Below, piece after piece: positions 26,262-33,905 of a DNA stretch of 64,000 nucleotides. The DNA is from Roseomonas populi. GTDB taxonomy: Bacteria > Pseudomonadota > Alphaproteobacteria > Acetobacterales > Acetobacteraceae. Both the position numbers and the translations under genes were made by a program. The notes beneath the pieces are model-generated. The model searched no databases and was not told the origin of the DNA. It was given only the letters and a program-made list of their open reading frames with translations. The first letter of the stretch is position 1; each line of letters begins with the position of its first letter. The DNA lies in NCBI RefSeq assembly GCF_024594815.1, contig NZ_JANJOU010000006.1:1-64000 (forward strand). The letters are read 5' to 3'.

Positions 26262-27208
26262 GCGCGGCGTGCCCCGGCCTGGATGGCGTTGTTGAACGAG
26301 GCATCAAGCAGGTCCTTCGCCTCGATCCGGCGGCGGACGAGGCCGGCGCGGGCATAGAGGTCGATGTTCTTCTGCTCGTCCGCCGCCACGCTGTCGTCGA
26401 TGGGAACCACCCGGGTGGCAGCACGGCGGAACCAGTTCTCGGCCACCGGGGCCGGGATGTTCATCAGGTCTGACCAGGTCTTCGCGTAGCCGGCGACGTT
26501 CGCGTTCGCCCACTCGCGCGCTGCGGCCAGGCGGCGGACGAACTCCGCCAGCTCATCCCGGCGCGCGGCGATCGCATCCGTGCGCGCGGCCTGGAAGCCG
26601 AGGCCGGGGGTGATGCCCTGGCCATGCGCCACGCGGCGGGCGCCGTTCAGCACCTCCTCCTGGCTCACATAGGGCTCCCAGGTCGCCCAGGCCTCGACGG
26701 AGCCGCGGCTCCAGGCCGCCTTGGCATCCGCCGGCAGCAGGAAGACGAGCTGCACCGCATCCAGCGGCAGCCCGGCATTCTCCAGCGCCGCCAGCACGAC
26801 CTGATGGCCGATGGAGCCGCGGCCAGTGGCGATGCGCTTGCCCTTTAGGTCCTGGATCGACTGGAAGGGGCTGTCCTTCTGCACCAGGATGGCGAGGCCC
26901 TCGCGGTTCTCCCGCGTGGCCGCGATCGCCTTGATCGGCGCGCCGGCGGCTGCGCCGAAGGTGAAGGGCGCGTCGCCCACCAGCCCCGTGTCGATGGCGC
27001 CGGCGTTCAGCGCCTCCACCAAGGGGGCGGCGGCGGGGAACTCGCTCCAGGCGAGCTTCTCGCCGAAGCCCTGGAGCTGGCCGGAAGCCTCCATCACCGC
27101 GCGCGCATTGCCGCGCTGGTCACCCACGCGGAGCGGCGCCTGGGCGCGGAGGATTCGGGGGGCGGCCAGCACGGCCGCCGCCCCGAGGACAAGACGACGA
27201 GTGATCAT
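26258..27208 (-). CDS. ABC transporter substrate-binding protein, SsuA/NrtA type (second copy)
   Basis: A 316-residue periplasmic binding protein. The signal peptide is MITRRLVLGAAAVLAAPRILRAQA; then come LRVGDQRGNARAVMEASG, LVEALNAGAIDTGLVGDAPF and SVEAWATWEPYV, closely parallel to the other two copies. Both ends overlap neighbours by four bases (ATGA with the LLM gene upstream and with the aldolase-type gene downstream), showing tight coupling in the operon. Sequence differences in the ligand segment from the third copy suggest a different but related substrate. Confidence 0.88.
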   Translation of the reverse strand: MITRRLVLGAAAVLAAPRILRAQAPLRVGDQRGNARAVMEASGQLQGFGEKLAWSEFPAAAPLVEALNAGAIDTGLVGDAPFTFGAAAGAPIKAIAATRENREGLAILVQKDSPFQSIQDLKGKRIATGRGSIGHQVVLAALENAGLPLDAVQLVFLLPADAKAAWSRGSVEAWATWEPYVSQEEVLNGARRVAHGQGITPGLGFQAARTDAIAARRDELAEFVRRLAAAREWANANVAGYAKTWSDLMNIPAPVAENWFRRAATRVVPIDDSVAADEQKNIDLYARAGLVRRRIEAKDLLDASFNNAIQAGARRA

Positions 27209-28326
27209 TCTGCGGCGACCTTGTGGGCGAGACGCTGGGCGATGAGCCGCTTCGTGGCCGGGAGGAGGGAGCGGCCGTACTCCACCGCATCCTCCAGCGG
27301 GTCGAAGCCGCGGATGAGGAAGGTGGTCACGCCGAGGTCGTAGTATTCGAGGAAAGCCTCGGCCACCTGCTCCGGCGTGCCCACCAGGGCCGTGGTATTG
27401 CCGCGCGCACCCGTCTCCCGCGCGATCGCGGTGTAGAGGCGCCCCTCCGGCCGGTCGCCGAGGGCGGCGGCGGCGAGGAGGCGCTGGGAGCCGGCATTGG
27501 CCGGGGCCCCGTTGGCAGGGCCGAGGGCCGCCTTGCCGCGCACCTCGCGGATGCGCTCCAGGATGCCTTCCGCCTTGGCCCAGGCAGCCTCCTCCGTCCC
27601 CGCCAGGATGGGGCGGAAGGAGAGGGAGAAGCGCACCTGGTCGGCGCGCCCGTGCTTCGCGGCTTCCGCGCGAACGCGGGCGATGATCTCGCGCACCTGG
27701 GCATGGGTCTCGCCCCACAGCGCGTAGACATCGGCGTGCTTGCCGGCCACGCGCAGCGCGGCCTCGGAAGCGCCGCCGAAGTAGAGCGGGATGCGCGGCT
27801 GCTGCACGCTCCGCACCTCCGGGGAGGCACCCTTGATCCGGTAGTACGTTCCCTCATGGTCCACCGGGGACTTCGCGGCCCAGATGGACTTCAGGATCGT
27901 CAGGTACTCGTCCGTGCGGTCGTAGCGCTCGTCCTTGCCCAGCCAGTCGCCGTCGCGCGCCTGGTCCACGTCGTCGCCGCCGGAGATGGTGTGCAGCGCT
28001 GCACGGCCGTTGCTGAGCTGGTCCAGCGTGTTGAAGGCGCGGGCAGCGGTGGAGGGGTTCTGAAAGCCCGGGCGGTGGGCGACGAGAAAGCCGACCTTCT
28101 TCGTGTGCGCGGCGGCATGGGCCGCGATCTGCAGCCCGTCCACGCCGTTGGAGTACCAGCCGATGAGAATGCGGTCGAAGCCGCCTTCGTCATGCGCCTG
28201 GGCGGAGGCGACGTGGTAGCCGACATCGATGGAAGGGCCGCTGGCCGGATGGATCTCGGACTGCAGGCGCGGCTGCACCATGCCGATGAACTCGACGCCG
28301 GCCGTGGGAAGGGTGTTGAGGGTCAT
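27205..28326 (-). CDS. LLM-class flavin-dependent monooxygenase, SsuD-like
   Basis: A 373-residue cytoplasmic monooxygenase expected to use reduced FMN and oxygen to desulfonate an organosulfonate. The bacterial-luciferase-like TIM barrel is recognised by FDRILIGWYSNGVDGLQIAAH, HRPGFQNPSTAARAFNTLDQLSNGR and HTISGGDDVDQARDGD. FRPILAGTEEAAWAKA and GTPEQVAEAFLEYYDLGVTTFLIRGFDPLEDA at the end are strong SsuD-type marks. No FMN reductase (SsuE) gene is in the window, so reduced flavin must come from elsewhere. It lies 15 bases after the acyl-CoA dehydrogenase-like gene and overlaps the next binding-protein gene. Confidence 0.9.
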   Translation of the reverse strand: MTLNTLPTAGVEFIGMVQPRLQSEIHPASGPSIDVGYHVASAQAHDEGGFDRILIGWYSNGVDGLQIAAHAAAHTKKVGFLVAHRPGFQNPSTAARAFNTLDQLSNGRAALHTISGGDDVDQARDGDWLGKDERYDRTDEYLTILKSIWAAKSPVDHEGTYYRIKGASPEVRSVQQPRIPLYFGGASEAALRVAGKHADVYALWGETHAQVREIIARVRAEAAKHGRADQVRFSLSFRPILAGTEEAAWAKAEGILERIREVRGKAALGPANGAPANAGSQRLLAAAALGDRPEGRLYTAIARETGARGNTTALVGTPEQVAEAFLEYYDLGVTTFLIRGFDPLEDAVEYGRSLLPATKRLIAQRLAHKVAAE

Positions 28327-28341
28327 GGCGTTCCCTTTCGT

Positions 28342-29481
28342 TCAGATGGGCAGCAGCGCGGCGCGCCCGGCAGCAAGCAGCGCGGCGTCGGGTTGCGGGG
28401 TGTGAATGCGGGCGCAGAGCACGTCGCGCAGGTGCCGCTCCAACGGGTTGCTGCGGGCCAGGGCGTGGTTGCCACAGAGGGCGACCGCCTCCTGCACTGC
28501 GGCGACGGCGTTCTCGGCGGCCACCGTCTTCACCAGGCCGAGTTCGGCGGCGGTCGTCTCCTCCCGCGCCGCGCTACCCACCAGCCGCTCATTGGTGAGG
28601 ATCAGCGCCTCGATCCGCCCCACCGCCTCCTGCATGCGCGGCAAGGTGGCGAGAGGCTGGCCGAGATTGGCGGGCACGCGGTTGCGGAGGAATCTGATGA
28701 GCCAGTCCCGCGCCGCCCGCGCCACGCCCGTATAGAGCGCGGCGATCAGCAGCGTGTTCCAGGCCGCGGCATCGGCATCGCGCCCGTTCCAGTCCTCGGG
28801 CACACGCAGGTCCAGCGCGTGGTCATCCGGGATCAGCACCTCGTTCATCAGCACGTCGTGGCTGCCGGAGGCTCGCAGCCCCGCCTGGTCCCAGGTCTCG
28901 ACGATCCGCACCCCGGGTGCCCGCATGGGCAGGAGAAAGAGCCCGGTGCGCGGCGCCTCCTCGTCCGTCCGAGCAAACACGAGGCCCCAGTCCAGCGCCG
29001 GGCTGCCCGTCGAGTAGATCTTCCGCCCGGTGAGCGACCAGCCATCCGCCGTGCGGCGCGCCACCGTGGCGGGCAGGCCGCCACGGGCCGGGGTGCCGAG
29101 TTCCGGCTCCACGCGCAGCGCGTTCATTACCTCGCCCCGCTTCACCGCGCCTTCCGCCAGCCGCGCACGCACCGCGCGCGGGATGGCGGCGCTGCGGGCG
29201 ACGCCGCGCTGCTGGATGAACTGCATGGCCAGCACCAGCGCCGTGGCCGGGCAGCCCTCCGCGATCGTGCCGACAATGCGGGCTGCCTCCGCCAGCTCCG
29301 TCCCGGCCCCGCCGAACTCGGCGGGAACGGTCAGGCCGAGCATCCCGGCCTCGCGCAGCGCCGCGATGTTCTCCAGCGGGAAGCTGCCCTCGCGGTCGTG
29401 CTCCGCGGCGGTGCCCGCGAAGCGGCGGGCAAGGTCGCGCACCGGGTCGGGGCGCGTTGAAAGGAGCGTGCCGTCCATCAT
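28342..29481 (-). CDS. Acyl-CoA dehydrogenase-fold flavin oxidoreductase, SfnB/DszC-like
   Basis: About 379 residues with the acyl-CoA dehydrogenase fold. Pieces seen are LGLTVPAEFGGAGTEL, a central beta domain (WSLTGRKIYSTGSPALDWGLVFARTD) and a C-terminal helical bundle (ALCGNHALARSNPLERHLRDV). I see no clear catalytic Glu of fatty-acyl enzymes. Its setting next to an SsuD-like monooxygenase points to the SfnB/DszC group of flavin-dependent sulfur-compound oxygenases. The MM start at 29481 overlaps the stop of the upstream binding-protein gene (ATGA). It probably oxidises an organosulfur substrate imported by this operon's transporter. Confidence 0.85.
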   Translation of the reverse strand: MMDGTLLSTRPDPVRDLARRFAGTAAEHDREGSFPLENIAALREAGMLGLTVPAEFGGAGTELAEAARIVGTIAEGCPATALVLAMQFIQQRGVARSAAIPRAVRARLAEGAVKRGEVMNALRVEPELGTPARGGLPATVARRTADGWSLTGRKIYSTGSPALDWGLVFARTDEEAPRTGLFLLPMRAPGVRIVETWDQAGLRASGSHDVLMNEVLIPDDHALDLRVPEDWNGRDADAAAWNTLLIAALYTGVARAARDWLIRFLRNRVPANLGQPLATLPRMQEAVGRIEALILTNERLVGSAAREETTAAELGLVKTVAAENAVAAVQEAVALCGNHALARSNPLERHLRDVLCARIHTPQPDAALLAAGRAALLPI

Positions 29482-30422
29482 GCCGCGCGCCCCGGGCGCC
29501 AGAAGTTGCGGTCCCACATCGGCGCGACGTCCACTTTGCGGGGAATGATACCAATGCGGGCAAACTCATCCGCGACCGCCTGCTGGGAAGCGATGGCGGC
29601 GTCGTCCACGGGCGCGAGGCTGCGCGGCTGGGAGACATTGTCCAGCAGTGCGCGGATGGTGGCCTCCGGCACGTTCAGGGCGGCCGCCTGGGCAGCCGCG
29701 TACTCCGCCGGGTGCTCCTGGATATAGGGCAGAGCCCGCCGGATGCGGTCCAGCAGGTCGCGCACCGCCTCCGCTCGGGCAGGCTCGTCCCCGATATTGG
29801 CGCGGGTGAAGTAGGGATAGTTGCCGGAGAGGATGCCCTGCGCCGTCCGCAGCACCCGCGCGCCGGACTGCCGCGCGATCGGCACGGAGTAGCCGTAAAT
29901 GGCCCAGGCATCGAGAGCGCCGTTGCGGAAGGCGGCGGCGCCGTCCGCGGGCGTCAGGTTCACCAGCTGCACGTCGGCCAGGGATAGCCCCACCTCGTTC
30001 AGCATGCGCGAGAGATAGTAGTGCGTGGTCGTGGCGCGGACATAGCCCACGCGCTTGCCCTTCAGGTCCTTGATGGACTGGATGGCGCTGTCCTTCGGCA
30101 CCAGCACCGTCTGCTCGTTCACGTCGCCGCGGATCACGGCGACGAGCTTCACGCGGGCACCGGAGACGGCGGCGAAGGTGGGCGGGATCTCGCTGCCATA
30201 GGCCAGGTCCAGGGCGCCGGCATTCGCGGCCTCCAGCATCAGGTTGCCGGAGCCGAACTCCGACCACTCGACGCGGTAAGGCGTGTCGGCCAGGCCCGCG
30301 AGGCGGAGCAGAAGCCCATCCCCCGCCTTGTACTGCGCGGCCCGGACGATAACCGGGGACTGCGCCCGCGCAACGGCCGGCGCGGCCAGCGCGGCGAGGA
30401 GCGCGGTGCGGCGCGAGAGCAT
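29478..30422 (-). CDS. ABC transporter substrate-binding protein, SsuA type (first copy)
   Basis: A 314-residue periplasmic protein with signal peptide MLSRRTALLAALAAPAVARA. Family marks are DGLLLRLAGLADTPYRVEWSEF, LMLEAANAGALDLAYGSEIPP and IKDLKGKRVGYVRATTTHY. It is the most divergent of the three copies (ALDLAYGSEIPP instead of AIDTGxxGDAPF). It lies directly after the ATPase gene, with a one-base TGATG overlap, so it is probably the cognate receptor of the transporter. Confidence 0.88.
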   Translation of the reverse strand: MLSRRTALLAALAAPAVARAQSPVIVRAAQYKAGDGLLLRLAGLADTPYRVEWSEFGSGNLMLEAANAGALDLAYGSEIPPTFAAVSGARVKLVAVIRGDVNEQTVLVPKDSAIQSIKDLKGKRVGYVRATTTHYYLSRMLNEVGLSLADVQLVNLTPADGAAAFRNGALDAWAIYGYSVPIARQSGARVLRTAQGILSGNYPYFTRANIGDEPARAEAVRDLLDRIRRALPYIQEHPAEYAAAQAAALNVPEATIRALLDNVSQPRSLAPVDDAAIASQQAVADEFARIGIIPRKVDVAPMWDRNFWRPGRAA

Positions 30423-31147
30423 CAGGCAGCTTCCCGGATCACCTCGGCCTCGACGCCGAGCTCGGAGAGGAGGCGGCGGCGCAGCGCGACGAAGCGGGAA
30501 TCGCCGTGGGAGCGCGGCCGCGGCATCTCCACCGGGATGTCCGCCGCGATGCGGCCGGCATCCAGCACCAGCACGCGGTCCGCCAGCAGCACCGCCTCGT
30601 CCACGTCGTGCGTGACGATCAGCGTAGTGGGCGTGTGGACGCGCCAGAGGTCCAGCACCAGCGCGTGCATGCGGATGCGGGTCAGCGCATCCAGCGCCGC
30701 GAAGGGCTCGTCCAGCAGCAGCAGGCGCGGCTCCCGCACCAGGGCGCGAGCCAGGGCGGTGCGCTGGGCCTCGCCGCCGGAGAGGGTGGCGGGCCAGGCT
30801 TCCGTATGGCGGTTCAGGCCCACCTCGGCCAGGGCCCGCTCCGCGCGCGCCTTGGCGCCGCTGCCGGGCAGGCCGATGGTCACGTTCTGCCACACCTTCT
30901 TCCAGGGCAGCAGGCGCGGCTCCTGGAAAGCGACGGCGACGGAGGCCGGAACCCTGATCTCCGCATCGGCGGGCGCGGGGTCCAACCCGGCCAGGGTCCG
31001 CAGCAGCGTGGACTTGCCGGAGCCGGAGCGGCCGAGCAGCGCGGTGAAGGAGCCCGGCTCCAGCTCCAGGTCCAGCGCGTTGAGGACGGTGTTGGTGCCG
31101 AAGCGGCGGGTGAGGCTACGAACGGAGACGGCGCGATTGTCGCTCAT
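30422..31147 (-). CDS. ssuB: ABC transporter ATP-binding protein, SsuB-like
   Basis: A 241-residue cytoplasmic ATPase energising the SsuC-like permease. Walker A is GRSGSGKST, the Q-loop is FQEPRLLPWKKVWQNV, the signature is LSGGEAQR, Walker B is LLLLDEP followed by FAALDALTR, and the H-loop is THDVDEA. The PRLLPW motif is characteristic of the sulfonate/nitrate/taurine ATPases. It is the second gene of the operon, 6 bases after the permease gene. Confidence 0.92.
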   Translation of the reverse strand: MSDNRAVSVRSLTRRFGTNTVLNALDLELEPGSFTALLGRSGSGKSTLLRTLAGLDPAPADAEIRVPASVAVAFQEPRLLPWKKVWQNVTIGLPGSGAKARAERALAEVGLNRHTEAWPATLSGGEAQRTALARALVREPRLLLLDEPFAALDALTRIRMHALVLDLWRVHTPTTLIVTHDVDEAVLLADRVLVLDAGRIAADIPVEMPRPRSHGDSRFVALRRRLLSELGVEAEVIREAA

Positions 31148-31153
31148 TGGGAT

Positions 31154-31987
31154 TCAGCCCTTCACCAGGGAGGGGCGCCAGGCCAGCGCACGGCGCTCGA
31201 AGGCGCGCACCAGGGCATCGGCCGAAAGGCCGAGCAGCGCATAGACCAGCAGGCCGACGACGATCACGTCCGTGCGGAGGAAGTCCCGCGCGTCGTTGAT
31301 CAGGAAGCCGATGCCGGCGGTGGCGTTGATCTGCTCCGCGATCACCAGCGAGAGCCAGGCGCTGCCAAGGGCGTAGCGCAGCCCGACAAGGCCGGAGGGC
31401 AGCGCCGCCGGCAACACGACGTGGCGCACCAGCCCGCGCCGGTCCAGCCCGAAGACCTTGCCGGCCTCCATCAGCTTCGGGTCCACGCCGCGGATGCCGG
31501 CGAAGAGCGTCAGATAGACGGGGAAGGCACTGCCGAGCGCGACGAGCGCGATCTTCGGCGTCTCGCCGATGCCGAACCAAAGGATGAAGAGCGGCACGAG
31601 CGCCAGGAAGGGCAGCGTGCGCAGCATCTGCATCGGCGCGTCCACCACCTCCTCGCCGAGGCGGGAGAGGCCGGCGACGAGGGCCAGCGCCGCGCCCGTT
31701 GTGACACCGATGGCAAGCCCGGAGGCGACGCGGCCAAGCGAGACGAGCAGGTGCCGCGGCAACTCGCCGGAGAGGACCAGTTCCCAGGCGCTGGCAAGGA
31801 TGGTGGTGGGCGCGGCAAGGGTGCGCGGCGAGATCAGCCCGGCCATGGAGGCCGCCTGCCAGAGCAGGACAATCACCAGCGGCGAGATGAAGCGGCGGTA
31901 CTGGGAGAGGTTGACGCGCGGCAGGCGGGCGCGAATGGGCTCGGGCGATGCGAGGGCGCCGCGCGCGCCGAGTGCGTGCTCGGACAT
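31154..31987 (-). CDS. ssuC: ABC transporter permease, SsuC-like
   Basis: A 277-residue inner-membrane permease with about six TM segments, starting after a basic N-terminus (RFISPLVIVLLWQAASMAG). The ATPase-contact EAA loop is recognisable in KLMEAGKVFGLDRRGLVRHVVLPAALPSGLVGLR, in the usual place. WLSLVIAEQINATAGIGFLINDARDF is typical of sulfonate/taurine permeases. It is the promoter-proximal gene of a nine-gene minus-strand operon ending with the cupin gene near 23968. No terminator is visible between it and the ATPase gene. Confidence 0.92.
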   Translation of the reverse strand: MSEHALGARGALASPEPIRARLPRVNLSQYRRFISPLVIVLLWQAASMAGLISPRTLAAPTTILASAWELVLSGELPRHLLVSLGRVASGLAIGVTTGAALALVAGLSRLGEEVVDAPMQMLRTLPFLALVPLFILWFGIGETPKIALVALGSAFPVYLTLFAGIRGVDPKLMEAGKVFGLDRRGLVRHVVLPAALPSGLVGLRYALGSAWLSLVIAEQINATAGIGFLINDARDFLRTDVIVVGLLVYALLGLSADALVRAFERRALAWRPSLVKG

Positions 31988-32099
31988 GCTTTGGGAACTC
32001 CGGGCTTTGCGGGGTGCCGCTGAAGGCGCGGCGGCCTGGTCTGGTGCGGCGTTCAGCCGCGACAGAGGCCCGGCCGACAGCCGAACGGGGCAGCGCAGG

Positions 32100-32135
32100 A
32101 GGGCGTGTCGTTCATGCTATTAGGCTAAGAACACG
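32100..32135 (-). promoter_or_regulatory. Likely promoter region of the organosulfur operon
   Basis: An AT-richer patch in a 254-base gap upstream of the permease gene holds a TTAG-G-CTAA inverted repeat (32120-32128). On the minus strand it also holds a CCTAATAGCAT stretch that could include a -10 element. No CysB or sigma-54 box is clearly seen. The rest of the gap holds the hmg operon terminator and nothing else obvious. Confidence 0.3.
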
Positions 32136-32214
32136 CTGCGCCGCGGCAAAGAGCGCGAATTCCCAAAGATCCCCCGCCGCGTAGTCGCGCCATGCTGCGG
32201 GGGAGGTGGGGCAA

Positions 32215-32229
32215 GGGAATGCTATTCCC
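32215..32229 (-). terminator. Hairpin ending the homogentisate operon
   Basis: GGGAAT-GCT-ATTCCC forms a 6-bp stem, extended imperfectly by flanking GGGG and CCCC tracts. It begins 12 bases after the isomerase stop on the minus strand. Followed by a short T/C-rich stretch only. Confidence 0.5.
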
Positions 32230-32241
32230 CTCCCCGTTTCG

Positions 32242-32874
32242 TTACTCAACGTCGGCCTGCTTCTCCGGCGCGGCGGCCGCGAAGGCCGGGTGCCCGGCGC
32301 AGGCCCGGGCGGCCTCGGTGATGCGCGCCAGCCCGGAGGTGTCCGCCCCGAAACGCCTGGCGTTGCCGAGCTGCGGAACGAGGCAGATATCGGCCAGCGT
32401 CGGCGCGGATCCGAAGCAGAGGGGTCCCTCCCCGCCTTGCAGCAGCCCCTCGCAGGCCTCCAGCCCCTCCTGGATGGTGTCGCGCGCCCAACCCGTCACC
32501 ACCTCCTCAGGGTGGCCCAGGGCGCGCAAGCGGGCGAGCACCTTCAGGTTCTGCACGGGGTGGATGTCGCAGGCGATGGCCTGGGCGAAGGCGCGGATGC
32601 GGGCGCGGGCAAGCGCATCGCCGGGCACCAGTCGCGGCTCGGGATGCGTCTCGTCCAGCCACTCGATGATGGCCATGGACTGGGTGAGAACCTGCCCGTC
32701 ATCTGTCTCCAGGGAGGGCAGCAGCCCCTGCGGGTTCAGACACAGGTAGTCGGGCGCGCGCTGCTCCCCCTTGCGGAGGTGGCGGAACAGTTGCTCCGCG
32801 ACCAGCCCCTTGAGGTTCAGCGCGATCCGCACCCGCCACGCGGCGGAGGACCGGAAGTAGCCGTGAAGCCTCAT
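32242..32874 (-). CDS. maiA: Maleylacetoacetate isomerase (zeta-class GST)
   Basis: A 210-residue glutathione-dependent enzyme that converts maleylacetoacetate to fumarylacetoacetate, the middle step of homogentisate breakdown. The N-terminal thioredoxin-like domain has the zeta signature FRSSAAWRVRIALNLKG; the Ser-Ser pair is kept, while the Cys found in the eukaryotic enzyme is Ala. The C-terminal helical domain has LADICLVPQLGNARRFG. NPQGLLPSLETDDGQVLTQSMAIIEWL gives the glutathione site. It is the last gene of the hmg operon, 4 bases after the TctC-type gene. Confidence 0.9.
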   Translation of the reverse strand: MRLHGYFRSSAAWRVRIALNLKGLVAEQLFRHLRKGEQRAPDYLCLNPQGLLPSLETDDGQVLTQSMAIIEWLDETHPEPRLVPGDALARARIRAFAQAIACDIHPVQNLKVLARLRALGHPEEVVTGWARDTIQEGLEACEGLLQGGEGPLCFGSAPTLADICLVPQLGNARRFGADTSGLARITEAARACAGHPAFAAAAPEKQADVE

Positions 32875-32878
32875 CGCG

Positions 32879-33853
32879 TCAGTCCAGCGTGATGCCGAGG
32901 TCGCGGATCAGGGGCAGCCAGATCCCGCGCTCGCGCTCCAGCAGCGCCTCGAACTCCGTCGGGCCGCCGGTCAGCGGCTCCAGCCCGATCTGCTGCATCC
33001 GCGTGCGGACGGAAGCTTCCTTGACCGCGGCGTCCAGTTCCTTCGTCAGCTGCGCCACCACCGCGTCCGGCGTCGCCTTTGGCACCACCACGCCCTGCCA
33101 GGCGAAGGCCTCGAAGCCGCGCAGGTTCAGCGCCGCCTGGATCGTGGGAACGGCCGGCATGTCCTGCAGCGGCTGGGGCGAGAACACGGCCAGCGCCTTC
33201 ACCTTGCCCGAGCGCAGGTATTCGGCGCCCGAAGGGTAGTCCAGCACCATCATCGGGATGTTGCCGGCCAGCAGGTCGTTCAGTGCGGGGGCGGCGCCGC
33301 GATAGGGCACGTGGTTGAACCGCACCCCCGTTTCCCGCGCCAGCCGCTCCATGGCCAGGTGGTGCGGGGAACCGATGCCGGGGGTGGCGCAATCCACGGG
33401 CGACGCCTTCGCCTTCTGGATCAGCTCCTGCACCGTCGCCGCGGGCGGCTTCTCTCCCACCACGAGGAAGAGCGGGAAGCGCGCCATCAGTCCCACCGGG
33501 CGGAAATCCCGCACAGGGTCATAGGGCAGGCGCTTGAAGAGCGCGGCGTTGAAGACGAGCGTGCCGTTGTCCGCCGTCATCACCGTATAGCCGTCCGCGG
33601 GCGCCTTGGCGGTGAACTCGGCACCGATGTTGGTGGCGGCGCCCGGCTTGTTGTCGATCACCACGGGCTGGCCGATGCGCTGGGACAGGGCAGCGCCCAC
33701 AAGGCGGGCCAGCGTGTCCGTGCCGCCGCCCGCCGCATAGGCCACGACCCAGCGCACGGAGCGGTCCGGATAGGCGGCGAGGGCCGGCAGGGGCAGCGCC
33801 GCGGCGAGGCCGGCGCCCATCAGGGCGCGGCGGCCCAGCTTGACGTCTTTCAT
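32879..33853 (-). CDS. Tripartite tricarboxylate transporter (Bug/TctC) binding protein
   Basis: A 324-residue periplasmic receptor with signal peptide (RRALMGAGLAAALPLPALA). The TctC pattern follows: YPDRSVRWVVAYAAGGGTDTLARLV, VVIDNKPGAATNIGAEFTAKAPADGYT, ATPGIGSPHHLAMERLARETG and HVPYRGAAPALNDLLAGNI. No TctA or TctB membrane gene is nearby, so it is an orphan receptor of the Bug type. Its place inside the homogentisate operon, between FahA and MaiA, suggests it binds an aromatic acid feeding this pathway. A GGAGG site precedes the ATG, and a hairpin lies upstream. Confidence 0.88.
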   Translation of the reverse strand: MKDVKLGRRALMGAGLAAALPLPALAAYPDRSVRWVVAYAAGGGTDTLARLVGAALSQRIGQPVVIDNKPGAATNIGAEFTAKAPADGYTVMTADNGTLVFNAALFKRLPYDPVRDFRPVGLMARFPLFLVVGEKPPAATVQELIQKAKASPVDCATPGIGSPHHLAMERLARETGVRFNHVPYRGAAPALNDLLAGNIPMMVLDYPSGAEYLRSGKVKALAVFSPQPLQDMPAVPTIQAALNLRGFEAFAWQGVVVPKATPDAVVAQLTKELDAAVKEASVRTRMQQIGLEPLTGGPTEFEALLERERGIWLPLIRDLGITLD

Positions 33854-33871
33854 GGTTCATTCCTCCGGGAA

Positions 33872-33892
33872 GGCCGGCCTTTGCGGCCGGCC
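33872..33892 (-). repeat. Intercistronic hairpin in the hmg operon
   Basis: Two copies of the self-complementary GGCCGGCC are separated by TTTGC between the fahA stop and the ribosome site of the TctC-type gene. In the transcript it could lower or insulate expression of the last two genes. Confidence 0.45.
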
Positions 33893-33905
33893 CGTTCATT
33901 CGCGC

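Noticed and set aside
27223-29460. A 745-codon plus-strand frame over the LLM and SfnB-like genes
   Set aside because: Shadow frame; both minus-strand genes are full length with clear family motifs.
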